Source: an uncultured Chthonomonas sp.
Lineage (GTDB): Bacteria > Armatimonadota > Chthonomonadetes > Chthonomonadales > CAJBBX01
Assembly (NCBI GenBank): GCA_903885605.1
Contig: CAISJD010000075.1
Span: 34,629 to 98,628, forward strand
Direction of reading: 5' to 3'
DNA length: 64,000 bases
How positions within the stretch are numbered: the first letter of the stretch is position 1; every line of letters starts with the position of its first letter. A program made the position numbers and the translations under genes. Shown piece after piece: positions 34,758-46,743 of the stretch. The notes under the pieces are model-generated. The model saw only the letters and a list, made by a program, of their open reading frames with translations, did no database searches and had not been told where the DNA came from.

Positions 34758-37256
34758 CTAACCTCGCGCAGGGGTCACCCACTGCCGAACCGCAAGTGCG
34801 GCGACTATGAAGAGCTCCTGCGGGGTGGCCTCAGGCTCTGCGATACGTTCCACTTGCCGGGCCATCTCGCCGGCAGGGCTGTCTGCCGCCGCCGCGCTGA
34901 GCGTGGCCACGATGCGAGCCAGGTTGCGCACGGCATCGCCCATGTCGCCGGCGGCGTAGCGCTGCACGGCGCGCCGGCAGAGGACGTCCGTGCGACGGGC
35001 GGCCGGCACGCCCAGGAGCTGCTCAGCCATGCGCCCCACATCCGCCATCGTCCGCTCAAGGAGCTGATCGCGCTCCATGGCATGGGCCATCACCGCCCTG
35101 TACGCCTCGTCACCGACCCCTGCGAGTTGCGCCGCAGCGAAGACGAGCTGCCGGCGCGCGATCGGCGACCGGCAACAAAGCGCCGTAGCCACGATGGCCG
35201 GCAGCGCCGAGCGTACGCCGAGTGCTGCCGCCGCGCAGGCCACCTCCGCCTGTGCTGCCGGGTCGGGCTCTGCCGCGAGCCGCCCGACCAGCGCCTCCAC
35301 GATCTCGCGATGCCCCACCTGCCCCGCGGTCGCGGCAGCGGCACGGCGGACGGCAGGCTCCGCGCTCTCGGCGGCGCGAGCCACCAGATCGGACGGCAGA
35401 ATGCCCAGCCGCTCGCCGGCGCGGAGGGCAGCAACGGCCAGGGCTGTGTCGCCCATCTCGAGGCCCGACGCGGCGGCATCCGCAACCACAACAGCGGCCA
35501 CCGGACCTCCGATCGCCCCAAGAGCCTCAACCGCAGCGAGGCGCACACGGGGATCCGGCAGCGCGTAGGCTCGGGCCAGCGTCTCCGCTGCCGCGGCATC
35601 ACCGATGTTGCCCAGGGCCCGGCAAGCGTCCTGCTGGATGCCTGAACCCGTATCCTCCACCGCGGCCATGAGCGCGGCCGACGCCCTCGGGTCGCCGATC
35701 CCGCCGAGCGCCGCGGCCGCATCCGCGCGCACACGGCGGCTTGGGTCCATCAGGGCCGCGACCAGGTCATCGACCGCCAGGGCCGTCTTGCTGGTGCCGA
35801 GCGCCTCAGCTGCCTGGGATCGGGCCTCCACGGTCCGCGATCGCTGGAGGCGGCGCATGTTGACCATTGCGCCCATCCGAATGCCGCCCAGCTGTTGCAG
35901 GACCTCCTTCGGCGACGCCTCGTTGCCGCGCCCAAGCCCTCGCATCATGCCCAGCGACGCGAAACGGATCAGGCTGTTGATCACGAAGAGCATCTGGAAC
36001 GAGCCCAGCGTGATGCCGGCGATCTGCAGCCGCACGTCGCCCAGGGCCGAGAGCAGAAGGCCGCCGAGTATAGGCGAGAGACCGCCCAGGGCGCCCGTGA
36101 ACGCCGACATGGCCCCCACGTAGACCGGGCGCTTGTCGTTGGGAGTATCGGCGATCAGGATGTTGAACTGCGTCAGCCCAACACCCGACCAGAAGAGCCC
36201 GCCTGCCAGGTGGTTGATGGTCAGCAGCACCATCGTCAGGGCCGGTTGCGAAGCCACGCACGGCACCCATCCCAGCGGCAGTAGCGCCACGCCGAAGACC
36301 GAGATCACCAGGATCGGCTTGTTGCCGAACTTGTCGGAAAGGTAGCCCCAGAGCGGCATGGCGAGCAGGCCCGCCAGGCTTGCCAGGGAGCCGAGGACCT
36401 GGAGCCAGAGGAAGTTCAGGTGGAGGCTCCTGATGGCGTAGACGGTGTAGAAAGGCCCGGCCACGAACTGCCCCACAGCGAAAACGCCTGAGAAGGCCAG
36501 GAAGCGACGGAACGCCCTGTCGGTCAGCGGCGCACGGTACTGCTGCAGCAATCCACGGAGGCCGCTGAACGAAGAGGCGGCAGTGACCATAGGCGGCTCG
36601 GGCTGGCGGAGGAGGCAGAGGAAGCTGAAGAAGCCGAAGAGGGCTGCCACGCCGAAGAGGACGCAGAATGCCACGGGCTCCGGCATGGCATTCGACTTAA
36701 CGGCCAGGTCCAGGAACCAGCCGGCCGGGAGCGAGACCACGACCACCGTCAGGCCGGCGAGCATGTTGCGACGGCCGAAGTACCTGCCGCGATGGTCGGG
36801 CGGCACGAGGTCGGAGAGCCACGAGGTAAACGCCGGAACGGGCACTTGGATCAGGATGCCGGAGAGGGCGAAGAGGACCATGAAAGCCGGCAGCCTGACC
36901 CCGGGCGGCAGCGTCAACGGCACCAGCATGATGGGCACCCAGAGCAACCGTGCCGCCAGTGAGAACCAAGCGGTAAAGGCGCGCCGCTCGGGTAGCGCCT
37001 GCACGAAGACAGACGAGATCAGCTGCACAAGAGCCGTGAAGGTCGGGATCGAGCCCAGCACTCCCATAGCCATGTTGCCGGCGTTGAGGTAGACGGCGAA
37101 CCCCGTCTGGATCGCGCCGCCGGTGATGGCGGCGTGGACCGTGGCGAAGACTGCCTCCCAGTTTGAAATGCGGAGGGCCCGGATCACCTCCAGGCGATCA
37201 AGCGGCCGAGCTCCTCCCGCCTCACGGCCGCGTCGCCTCTGCCGGTCAGAAGACAA
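34758..37256 (-). CDS. MFS transporter fused to a C-terminal HEAT-repeat domain
   Basis: An 832-residue protein. Residues about 35-430 contain roughly 12 hydrophobic segments with major-facilitator features, including PDHRGRYFGRRNMLAG near 150 and PLWGYLSDKFGNKPIL near 300. From about 460 to 800 it is soluble, with repeats of the form D-x-R-V-R-x-x-A-x-x-A-L-G-x-I-G (near 510, 540 and 570), the PBS-lyase-type HEAT pattern. Transported substrate is unknown. The HEAT part would face the cytoplasm and may bind a regulator. The start overlaps the rodA stop by 11 bases, so it is co-expressed with rodA; an internal GTG is an alternative start. Confidence 0.82.
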   Translation of the reverse strand: MSSDRQRRRGREAGGARPLDRLEVIRALRISNWEAVFATVHAAITGGAIQTGFAVYLNAGNMAMGVLGSIPTFTALVQLISSVFVQALPERRAFTAWFSLAARLLWVPIMLVPLTLPPGVRLPAFMVLFALSGILIQVPVPAFTSWLSDLVPPDHRGRYFGRRNMLAGLTVVVVSLPAGWFLDLAVKSNAMPEPVAFCVLFGVAALFGFFSFLCLLRQPEPPMVTAASSFSGLRGLLQQYRAPLTDRAFRRFLAFSGVFAVGQFVAGPFYTVYAIRSLHLNFLWLQVLGSLASLAGLLAMPLWGYLSDKFGNKPILVISVFGVALLPLGWVPCVASQPALTMVLLTINHLAGGLFWSGVGLTQFNILIADTPNDKRPVYVGAMSAFTGALGGLSPILGGLLLSALGDVRLQIAGITLGSFQMLFVINSLIRFASLGMMRGLGRGNEASPKEVLQQLGGIRMGAMVNMRRLQRSRTVEARSQAAEALGTSKTALAVDDLVAALMDPSRRVRADAAAALGGIGDPRASAALMAAVEDTGSGIQQDACRALGNIGDAAAAETLARAYALPDPRVRLAAVEALGAIGGPVAAVVVADAAASGLEMGDTALAVAALRAGERLGILPSDLVARAAESAEPAVRRAAAATAGQVGHREIVEALVGRLAAEPDPAAQAEVACAAAALGVRSALPAIVATALCCRSPIARRQLVFAAAQLAGVGDEAYRAVMAHAMERDQLLERTMADVGRMAEQLLGVPAARRTDVLCRRAVQRYAAGDMGDAVRNLARIVATLSAAAADSPAGEMARQVERIAEPEATPQELFIVAALAVRQWVTPARG

Positions 37257-38346
37257 GGGGGTCTCGATGCGTCGATATGCCGGTAAGGAGGCCGAGGCTT
37301 CCGAGGTTCAGCACCAGGGCGGTACCTCCATAGGAGACAAACGGGAGCGGCACGCCCGCCACAGGCATGACGCCGAGGGTCATGCCAATGTTGACCGTCA
37401 TGTGGACGAGCAGCATGGTCCAGATGCCGGAGGCCATCAGCCGGTGGAGCGGCTCCTCCGACATCTCGGCGATCCGCGTGATGCGCCACAGGGCCATGCC
37501 GAACAGGCAGACCACCAGCACGGATGCAACGAAACCGCCCTCCTCGGCGATCACGGTGAAGACAAAGTCGGTCTGGCTCTCGGGAATGAACCGCCCGTGG
37601 ACCTGCGTCCCCTTGCGTAGCCCCTTGCCGAAGAGCTCGCCCGACCCCACGGCGATGCGCGACTGGATGACGTGGTAGCCCTTTTCCTTTGGGTCGGACT
37701 GCGGCGCGACGAAGGTCATGATCCGGTGCTTCTGGTACGGCAGCAGCACGTCGATGCGCCACATCAGGGCGAAGACCGCGAGCCCCGCCAGCGTCAGGTA
37801 GGCGAAATGTCGCAACCGGGCGCCGGCGATGAACGTCATCCCGGCCCAGACGAAGAGCGTCACCAGGCCGGTGCCCAGGTCGGGCTGCTTCATCACCAGC
37901 AGGATCGGCGGCAGCACTAGCCAGAGCGACTTGAGGAAGACCCGTCCGCGGTGGATCTGGTCCCGGTTGGCCGCAAGCCACGCGGCCAGGCAGATGATGA
38001 TGGCCAGCTTCGAGAACTCGGAGGGCTGGAACTGGAAGCCGCCGACCATGATCCAGCGGACGGCGCCCTTGGCCCCCTTCCCTGCCACGGCGACGGCAAG
38101 GAGCAGGCCGATGTTGGTGATGTAGATCGCCTTGGCCCAGCGGGCGAGGCGGGCAGGGTCGGTCAGCGCCATCGCGGCAAAGACGGGCAGCCCCAGTAGC
38201 GCCCAGGCGATCTGCTTCTGCACGTAGGGCGGCGCGCCCGGCACGGAGACGCTCACGAGGCAGGTCAGCCCGATGAGCATGAGGCCGAGGCAGCTACCCA
38301 GCAGCAGCGGATCGGCTCCCTTCCGTACTCGAATCCCGATAGCCAA
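37246..38346 (-). CDS. rodA: Rod-shape-determining protein RodA (SEDS glycosyltransferase)
   Basis: RodA (366 aa) polymerises peptidoglycan glycan strands for side-wall growth with a class B PBP. It has about ten membrane segments and the SEDS motifs WIMVGGFQFQPSEFSKLA near residue 115, KQPDLGTGLV near 160, and a C-terminal GVPLPFVSYGGTALVLNLGSLGLL. TTG 38346 is chosen because GGAGGGGG lies just upstream and the length is then usual; the longer frame to 38553 would enter the secA leader. It is followed with overlap by the MFS-HEAT gene. No PBP2 or mreBCD is nearby. Confidence 0.93.
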   Translation of the reverse strand: MAIGIRVRKGADPLLLGSCLGLMLIGLTCLVSVSVPGAPPYVQKQIAWALLGLPVFAAMALTDPARLARWAKAIYITNIGLLLAVAVAGKGAKGAVRWIMVGGFQFQPSEFSKLAIIICLAAWLAANRDQIHRGRVFLKSLWLVLPPILLVMKQPDLGTGLVTLFVWAGMTFIAGARLRHFAYLTLAGLAVFALMWRIDVLLPYQKHRIMTFVAPQSDPKEKGYHVIQSRIAVGSGELFGKGLRKGTQVHGRFIPESQTDFVFTVIAEEGGFVASVLVVCLFGMALWRITRIAEMSEEPLHRLMASGIWTMLLVHMTVNIGMTLGVMPVAGVPLPFVSYGGTALVLNLGSLGLLTGISTHRDPLVF

Positions 38347-38454
38347 AAGAATCGCCCCCTCCACCGGCCTAGCCGACCGCGCCGGCGTCTGCCGCAGGAT
38401 ACCTAATACAGAGGCGACCGCATCCGAGGTCCCCGAACCTGCGTATATACCCGG

Positions 38455-38463
38455 TGGTATAAT
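38455..38463 (+). promoter_or_regulatory. Extended -10 promoter of secA
   Basis: TGGTATAAT is a perfect extended -10 (TGnTATAAT). The -35 position (38435-38440, GAACCT) is poor, as is usual for extended -10 promoters. Transcription would start near 38470, giving a leader of about 114 bases before secA that begins with a hairpin. Confidence 0.65.
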
Positions 38464-38474
38464 ACGCGGTACTT

Positions 38475-38512
38475 GAGCCGCCAGTCCGCTCCTTCGGGGT
38501 GCGTGGCGGCTC
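38475..38512 (+). promoter_or_regulatory. Hairpin at the 5' end of the secA leader
   Basis: GAGCCGCCA (38475-38483) and TGGCGGCTC (38504-38512) pair perfectly over nine bases with a 20-base loop. It begins within a few bases of the predicted transcription start. It could stabilise the mRNA or act in regulation; no coding secM-like arrest peptide is evident. The remaining leader, 38513-38583, shows no further structure I could identify. Confidence 0.5.
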
Positions 38513-38583
38513 GTGCTGTAAGTGGCGCACCCGACCAGTGAGCGTGGCGCCAACTCCTCACCTAAGGACCTGGGATCGAAGCT

Positions 38584-41799
<3,216 letters not shown>

Positions 41800-41808
41800 C
41801 CGGGCAAC

Positions 41809-44091
41809 CTACTTGATCTGCGCGGCCGGCTCTGAGCCGGCCGCGGCCTTGTCCATGGCTGCGCGGAGATCGGCGTCCGGCAGGAAGGCCGTCACGCTCA
41901 CCGTCACCTCGCGGGCCTCCAGTGTCGTCCCAGCCCGACCCGATGCCCGTACTGAAGCTGAGGCTCCCGGCAGCACGTCCGCCAGCGCCACGGGCACGTC
42001 CGGCGCGCCCCTGGCACGGACGGAGGCGCCCTCGGGCACCCGCACCGTGGCCCGCATGGGCGCCTTCACGGCGGAGGCTGACTTTCTGTCGGCGGTGGCC
42101 GCCACATCCAGGACCAGCACACCGGCCGCCGCGTCCACCGAGGCCACGCACCCGCTGTAGCGCATCTCCCCGGCGCCGACGGACGGGTCGGCTTGCAGAT
42201 CCGCCACGAACGGCGCATCCAGGCGGCGGGCAGACCGGAGCAGGTCGGCCGGGTTCACCGTGCCCTGACCCGCCAGGTGGATCTCCAGATGCAGGTGCGG
42301 GCTCGTGCCGCGGGCGTTGCCGCTGTCGCCCACCCAGCCCAGCAGCTGCCCCGCCACCACGCGCATGCCTGCCGCGATCCCCGGCGCGAAGGCAAACGCA
42401 GGGCCGCCCGCGTTGTCGGTGGTGCCCGGAGTATCGTCGTTCAGATGGCGATAGCTGGCAGATCGACCAACGCCTACCAATTCCACGGTGAAACCGCTGC
42501 GCCCAGGACTGAAGTAGCCGTGGGCCACGCCGTCGAAGGCCGCCACCAGCGGCGTCATGCGGGGAGCCATGATGTCCTGCCCGGCGTGCTGACGGAGGCC
42601 ACCGTCGCGCGGCGCGCCGTAGGTATCGCTCCAACGAGACGGCCCCACCACCGGGAAGACATCGGGGCCGAAGCCCGACGGACCCGACACGACGGTCCCT
42701 TGCGCTGCTGCGCCCTCGCCGCCCACCCAACGCAGCGACCACCCCGAGGTCAGGCCGGTCTCCGAGCGCATCAGGCGGCACTGCACGCGCCCACCCGGTG
42801 GAGGCACCGGCCCGCCCCCGGACGCCGCCTCGGCCGCGGCGAAGAGGACACGGGCCGCCGGCGGGCGACCGAAACCGAACGTGCCGAGAGTAGATGATAC
42901 CATCGTATCCACGGTCATCTGGAAAGCACCGGCCGCGGACGTGGAGGTTACCGTACCGGAAAGCCAGAGCTCACCCGCGGGCACTGCGCCCATGGCAAGC
43001 GCTGGAGGCGTCTGCTGCACCTCGCGGGCCACCTGCGGGCGTAGCGGGGCCGCGGCGACAGCCAGGATGGCGCCCGCGGGCCTCGGCGTCACGGTCACGG
43101 CACGCCCGGCATCCGGCGTCGATCCGAGCCGCAACGAGACCAGGCTACCGCTCCGCATGGCGGTCAGCGATCCGTCTGCGCCCCACGCGACGGGCCCGGT
43201 GACGTCATCGGGCAACCCGCGAGCGGCCCCCGACGGCACCTCGACCAGCATGGCGCCGTCCGGGCCCGAGTAGGCAAGGCTCGCGGACCCGGGCTCCCAG
43301 ACCAGCGGCTCGGCACGGGCAGGGCCAAACGGATACCACTCCCGGCCGGCCACCCGTACCACGCAGAGCCTCCCCTGCCCGCCCGTCGCGCCGGCCTCGA
43401 CATACGCCAGCATCCGGCCATCGGGCGACCATGCGATCTGCTGAGGATGGGCGCTTGGGGCCAACTGCGCCGAAGCGGAGCCGTCGGCGGACATGATCCA
43501 GAGGTCCTCGCGCCCTCCCAGGCGGCGACCGAAGGCGATCTGCCTGCCGTCCGGCGACACCGCGGGTCCGTAGCCGCCGGCGCCGCAGCGCAGCGGCGTC
43601 CGGTCGCCGGAGATGCAGTCCATCACAGAGAGCGATCCTGTGCCCTCATCTACTACCACCGACCGGCTGTCCGGCATCCACGCGGCGGCGGCGACCGACG
43701 GCAAGGCCTGGGCGGGCTGGTCTGTGGCGGCAGCCCAGAGGCGCCACAGCGGGCCGGGCTTTCCGGGCGCTCCGGCCAGGGCCAGCAGGCGGCGCCCATC
43801 AGGCGACCATAGGAGGCTGGCCGCCTGAAGCGAGCAACGGCGCGCCGCTCGCCCTGAGGCGCTGACCACATAGAGGTCGGCTACGCCACCCTGGCCGGAG
43901 GTCAGAAGGGCCATGCTGCGCCCGGGAGCGCGGCTAGGCACGGTGCGCTGAGACGGACGCGAACCCTGCGGCGGTTTCTGCCCCAGCACACGCACCGAGC
44001 CCGCGCAGGCGCCGAGGAGGACGGCGCAGAGCGCGGCTCGGGCAAGCATCCCCTGCCGGCGTCGGCGCCGGCGACCGTCTGCAGCATGCAT
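41809..44091 (-). CDS. Lipoprotein with TolB/WD40-like propeller fused to an M23 (LytM) peptidase domain
   Basis: A 760-residue protein. The N-terminus has an arginine cluster, a hydrophobic stretch, and LLGACAG, a lipobox whose Cys would be lipidated. Residues about 60-330 carry repeated WSPDGRxLA blades (WSPDGRRLLALA, VSPDGRQIAFGR, WSPDGRMLAYVE). Residues 500-640 are an M23 domain: HAGQD, YRHLND, GDSGNARGTSPHLHLEIH. The H-x-x-x-D and HLH zinc ligands appear intact, so it likely cleaves peptidoglycan peptides. The tail of about 130 residues has no clear family. A -10-like TAGAAT just upstream suggests a nearly leaderless message. Confidence 0.85.
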   Translation of the reverse strand: MHAADGRRRRRRQGMLARAALCAVLLGACAGSVRVLGQKPPQGSRPSQRTVPSRAPGRSMALLTSGQGGVADLYVVSASGRAARRCSLQAASLLWSPDGRRLLALAGAPGKPGPLWRLWAAATDQPAQALPSVAAAAWMPDSRSVVVDEGTGSLSVMDCISGDRTPLRCGAGGYGPAVSPDGRQIAFGRRLGGREDLWIMSADGSASAQLAPSAHPQQIAWSPDGRMLAYVEAGATGGQGRLCVVRVAGREWYPFGPARAEPLVWEPGSASLAYSGPDGAMLVEVPSGAARGLPDDVTGPVAWGADGSLTAMRSGSLVSLRLGSTPDAGRAVTVTPRPAGAILAVAAAPLRPQVAREVQQTPPALAMGAVPAGELWLSGTVTSTSAAGAFQMTVDTMVSSTLGTFGFGRPPAARVLFAAAEAASGGGPVPPPGGRVQCRLMRSETGLTSGWSLRWVGGEGAAAQGTVVSGPSGFGPDVFPVVGPSRWSDTYGAPRDGGLRQHAGQDIMAPRMTPLVAAFDGVAHGYFSPGRSGFTVELVGVGRSASYRHLNDDTPGTTDNAGGPAFAFAPGIAAGMRVVAGQLLGWVGDSGNARGTSPHLHLEIHLAGQGTVNPADLLRSARRLDAPFVADLQADPSVGAGEMRYSGCVASVDAAAGVLVLDVAATADRKSASAVKAPMRATVRVPEGASVRARGAPDVPVALADVLPGASASVRASGRAGTTLEAREVTVSVTAFLPDADLRAAMDKAAAGSEPAAQIK
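41821..41845. terminator. Terminator hairpin after secA
   Basis: CGCGGCCGGCTC and GAGCCGGCCGCG form a near-perfect 12-base stem around a single T, effectively an 11-pair stem with a three-base loop. It lies 22 bases after the secA stop and inside the last codons of the converging peptidase gene. No T tract is seen. Confidence 0.55.
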
Positions 44092-44100
44092 GATGCAGCT

Positions 44101-44106
44101 ATTCTA
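44101..44106 (-). promoter_or_regulatory. Possible -10 element of a nearly leaderless peptidase mRNA
   Basis: Minus-strand TAGAAT ends 10 bases before the ATG at 44091, so transcription would begin at or just before the start codon. No ribosome-binding site lies between. No clear -35 is seen. Confidence 0.35.
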
Positions 44107-44196
44107 CGCTACCGGAGCGCGCAGCACGGCCCGAGCGGGAGGATTGCCGGCTGCAGACGCGTAACCTAGCACCGAACCCAGCTCCGGAGGACGACT

Positions 44197-46632
44197 ATGA
44201 GTCTCGCGAACCCCACGCTTCACGCCATCGGCAACGCCCATATCGACCCTGTCTGGCTCTGGCGCTGGACTGAGGGGCTGGAGACGATCCGCTCGACCTT
44301 CCGCTCGGCGCTGGACCGGATGAACGAGTACGAGGGCTTCATCTTCACCGGCAGTTCGGCGGCATTCTACGCTATGCTGGCCGAGGTCGACCCCGCCATG
44401 GTCGCTGAGATCGCGGCGCGGGTGGCCCAGGGTCGGTGGGAGATCGTTGGCGGCTGGTGGGTGCAGCCCGACAACAACGTGCCGTGCGGCGAGTCCTTCG
44501 TACGGCAGGCGCTACAGGGCCAGCTCACCTTCGAGCGCCTCTTCGGGCTCCGCGCTCGCGTGGGCTACAACCCTGATACCTTTGGGCACGCGGCCGGATT
44601 GCCCCAGATCCTGCGGCAGTCGGGCCTCGACCGGTACGCGTTCATGCGGCCCGAGCCCCACGAACTCGCGGGCGCCGAGCCCGTCTTCCGCTGGCGCTCC
44701 GACGACGGTTCGGAGGTGCTGACCGTCCGGATTCCCGGCCCCTACTGCACCTGGCCGGGCGAAATCCACGAGCACGTCGATCGATGTAACGCCCGACGCC
44801 CCGCCTCGGTGGGCGACTACGTGGCCTTCTACGGCGTCGGCAACCACGGCGGCGGCCCCACCAAGGCCAACATCGAGAGCCTCCTTGCCATGGCAGACGC
44901 GCCGGGCAGGCCGCGGATCGTCCTGAGCTCGCTCGACGCCTTCTTCAACTCGGTGGAGGCCGACGCAGCCGCGGGGGCTCCCATCCAGACCGTCGACGGC
45001 GAGCTTCAGCACCACGCGCGTGGATGCTACACCGTCCATGCCGAGGTGAAGCGGCAGAACCGCAGGCTGGAGCACCTCCTCATGGCCGCTGAGCGCGTGT
45101 CGGCGGCAGCCCAGCTGCTGGGCCTGCGGACGATCCCCACCGAGGCGCTGGCGTCGGCCTGGCAGGATGTGCTGTTCAACCAGTTCCATGACATCCTGGC
45201 CGGCACCAGCCTGCCGGCTGCGTACGACGACGCCCGCGACCATTCCGGGCACGCGGCAGGCATCGCGGGACGGGCACTGGACTTCAGCGCACAGGCGATC
45301 TCGGGCTCCATCGACACGCGCGGCGACGGCGACCCTGTGGTGGCCATCAACACCCTCCCGTGGGCGATCAGGACGCCTGTGGAGGTCGAGCGGCTGTCGG
45401 ATCGCCTGGTAGACGCCGAGGGCGCCCGCGTGGCGGCCCAGGCCATCCAGGCCACCACGACGGCAGGACAGCGCCGTGCGGTCTTCATCGCGGAGGCGCC
45501 TGCGCTGGGCGCCACGCTCCTCCGCCAGCCCGCCGAGGCAGTGGCCGGACCCGATGACGGCGACCTCGTGGCCCGGGAGGGGCTCATCGCCAACGACGCC
45601 CTCGAAATCCGCGCCACGCAGGAGCGCGGCTGGATCTCGCTCGTGGACCGCGCGTCCGGCCGCGAGCAGATCACAGGCCCGGCAGCGGCGGCAGTGGTGA
45701 TCCGCGACCTGAGCGATACGTGGAGCCACGACGTCGTCCGCTACGGCGACGTGGTGGGGCGGTTCGCCACGACGCAGGTCGTGCTCGAGGAGGAGGGGCC
45801 GGTTCGCGCGTCGCTGCGGATCGACAGCGCCTTCGGCGTCTCCTCCATGACGCAGTGGATCAGGCTCTACCGCGGCCTGCCGTTCGTCGAGATCGACATC
45901 GACCTGAACTGGCAAGAGCCGCTCCATATCCTGAAGCTGGAGTTCCCCTTCGCCCTGACCGACGCTACCGTCACGGCCGACGCCGCCTACGCTGTGGCAG
46001 AGCGGAGGGCCAACGGTGAGGAGGAGCCCTGCGGCCACTGGGTCGCCCTCTGCTCAGGTGGTGCACCGGCAGGCGGACCCGAGGGTTGGGCGCTGATCAA
46101 CGACGGCAAGCACGGCTACGACGCCGACGGCTCCCTGCTCCGCATGAGCCTCGTACGGAGCCCGGCCTACGCGCACCACAATCCCGACAAGCTACGGCCC
46201 GAGCGTCACTACCGGTACATGGACCTCGGGGAGCACCGCATGCGGTTCCGCCTGTTGCCCATCGGCGCCGAGGCCTCGTTCGCAGATGTCACCCGCGCCG
46301 CATGGGAGATGGCCGAGCCGCCGGTGGTAATCAACGAGTACCAGCACGACGGCTCGCGCGCCGCGTTGCGCGGCCTGGTGGAGTGCAGCTCCAAGAGCAT
46401 CACGGTCACCGTGGTGAAGGGCGCCGAGGATGGGCGTGGAACAGTGCTCCGCGCCGCCGACTGCGCGGGTACGGGCGGAACGGCTCGACTGCGCCTGGGC
46501 GGAACGGAGTGGGAGGCCGACTTCTCGCCTTGGCAGATACGCTCGTGGCGCATCGTGGACGGCGTCGCCTCGCCCTGCACACTGATTGAGGACGACCGGG
46601 CCGCGGAACCGGAGGCCACGGCCGCCGTCTAA
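44197..46632 (+). CDS. GH38 alpha-mannosidase
   Basis: An 811-residue glycoside hydrolase family 38 enzyme. The opening AIGNAHIDPVWLWRWTEGLE carries zinc ligands His and Asp, and YNPDTFGHAAGLPQIL near residue 128 carries the catalytic Asp and the FGH signature. A helical middle and beta-sandwich C-terminus follow, with NQFHDILAGTS near 328. It removes alpha-linked mannose. No signal peptide is present, so it acts in the cytoplasm on imported oligosaccharides. CGGAGGACG precedes the ATG. The gene is followed 111 bases later by the sigma-like::TPR gene. Confidence 0.92.
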   Translation: MSLANPTLHAIGNAHIDPVWLWRWTEGLETIRSTFRSALDRMNEYEGFIFTGSSAAFYAMLAEVDPAMVAEIAARVAQGRWEIVGGWWVQPDNNVPCGESFVRQALQGQLTFERLFGLRARVGYNPDTFGHAAGLPQILRQSGLDRYAFMRPEPHELAGAEPVFRWRSDDGSEVLTVRIPGPYCTWPGEIHEHVDRCNARRPASVGDYVAFYGVGNHGGGPTKANIESLLAMADAPGRPRIVLSSLDAFFNSVEADAAAGAPIQTVDGELQHHARGCYTVHAEVKRQNRRLEHLLMAAERVSAAAQLLGLRTIPTEALASAWQDVLFNQFHDILAGTSLPAAYDDARDHSGHAAGIAGRALDFSAQAISGSIDTRGDGDPVVAINTLPWAIRTPVEVERLSDRLVDAEGARVAAQAIQATTTAGQRRAVFIAEAPALGATLLRQPAEAVAGPDDGDLVAREGLIANDALEIRATQERGWISLVDRASGREQITGPAAAAVVIRDLSDTWSHDVVRYGDVVGRFATTQVVLEEEGPVRASLRIDSAFGVSSMTQWIRLYRGLPFVEIDIDLNWQEPLHILKLEFPFALTDATVTADAAYAVAERRANGEEEPCGHWVALCSGGAPAGGPEGWALINDGKHGYDADGSLLRMSLVRSPAYAHHNPDKLRPERHYRYMDLGEHRMRFRLLPIGAEASFADVTRAAWEMAEPPVVINEYQHDGSRAALRGLVECSSKSITVTVVKGAEDGRGTVLRAADCAGTGGTARLRLGGTEWEADFSPWQIRSWRIVDGVASPCTLIEDDRAAEPEATAAV

Positions 46633-46743
46633 CCCCATGGTCCGCTCAGCGACGATTTTGAGGGAAATGCGTCACGACGAAACCCGTGCCGCGTACTCCT
46701 GAATAGGGACGTAGCGCAACGAGCGAGCATCGGCGGCGAGATC

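Noticed and set aside
44512..46038. 508-codon minus-strand frame over the mannosidase gene
   Set aside because: Antisense to a well-supported GH38 gene and without any recognised motif.
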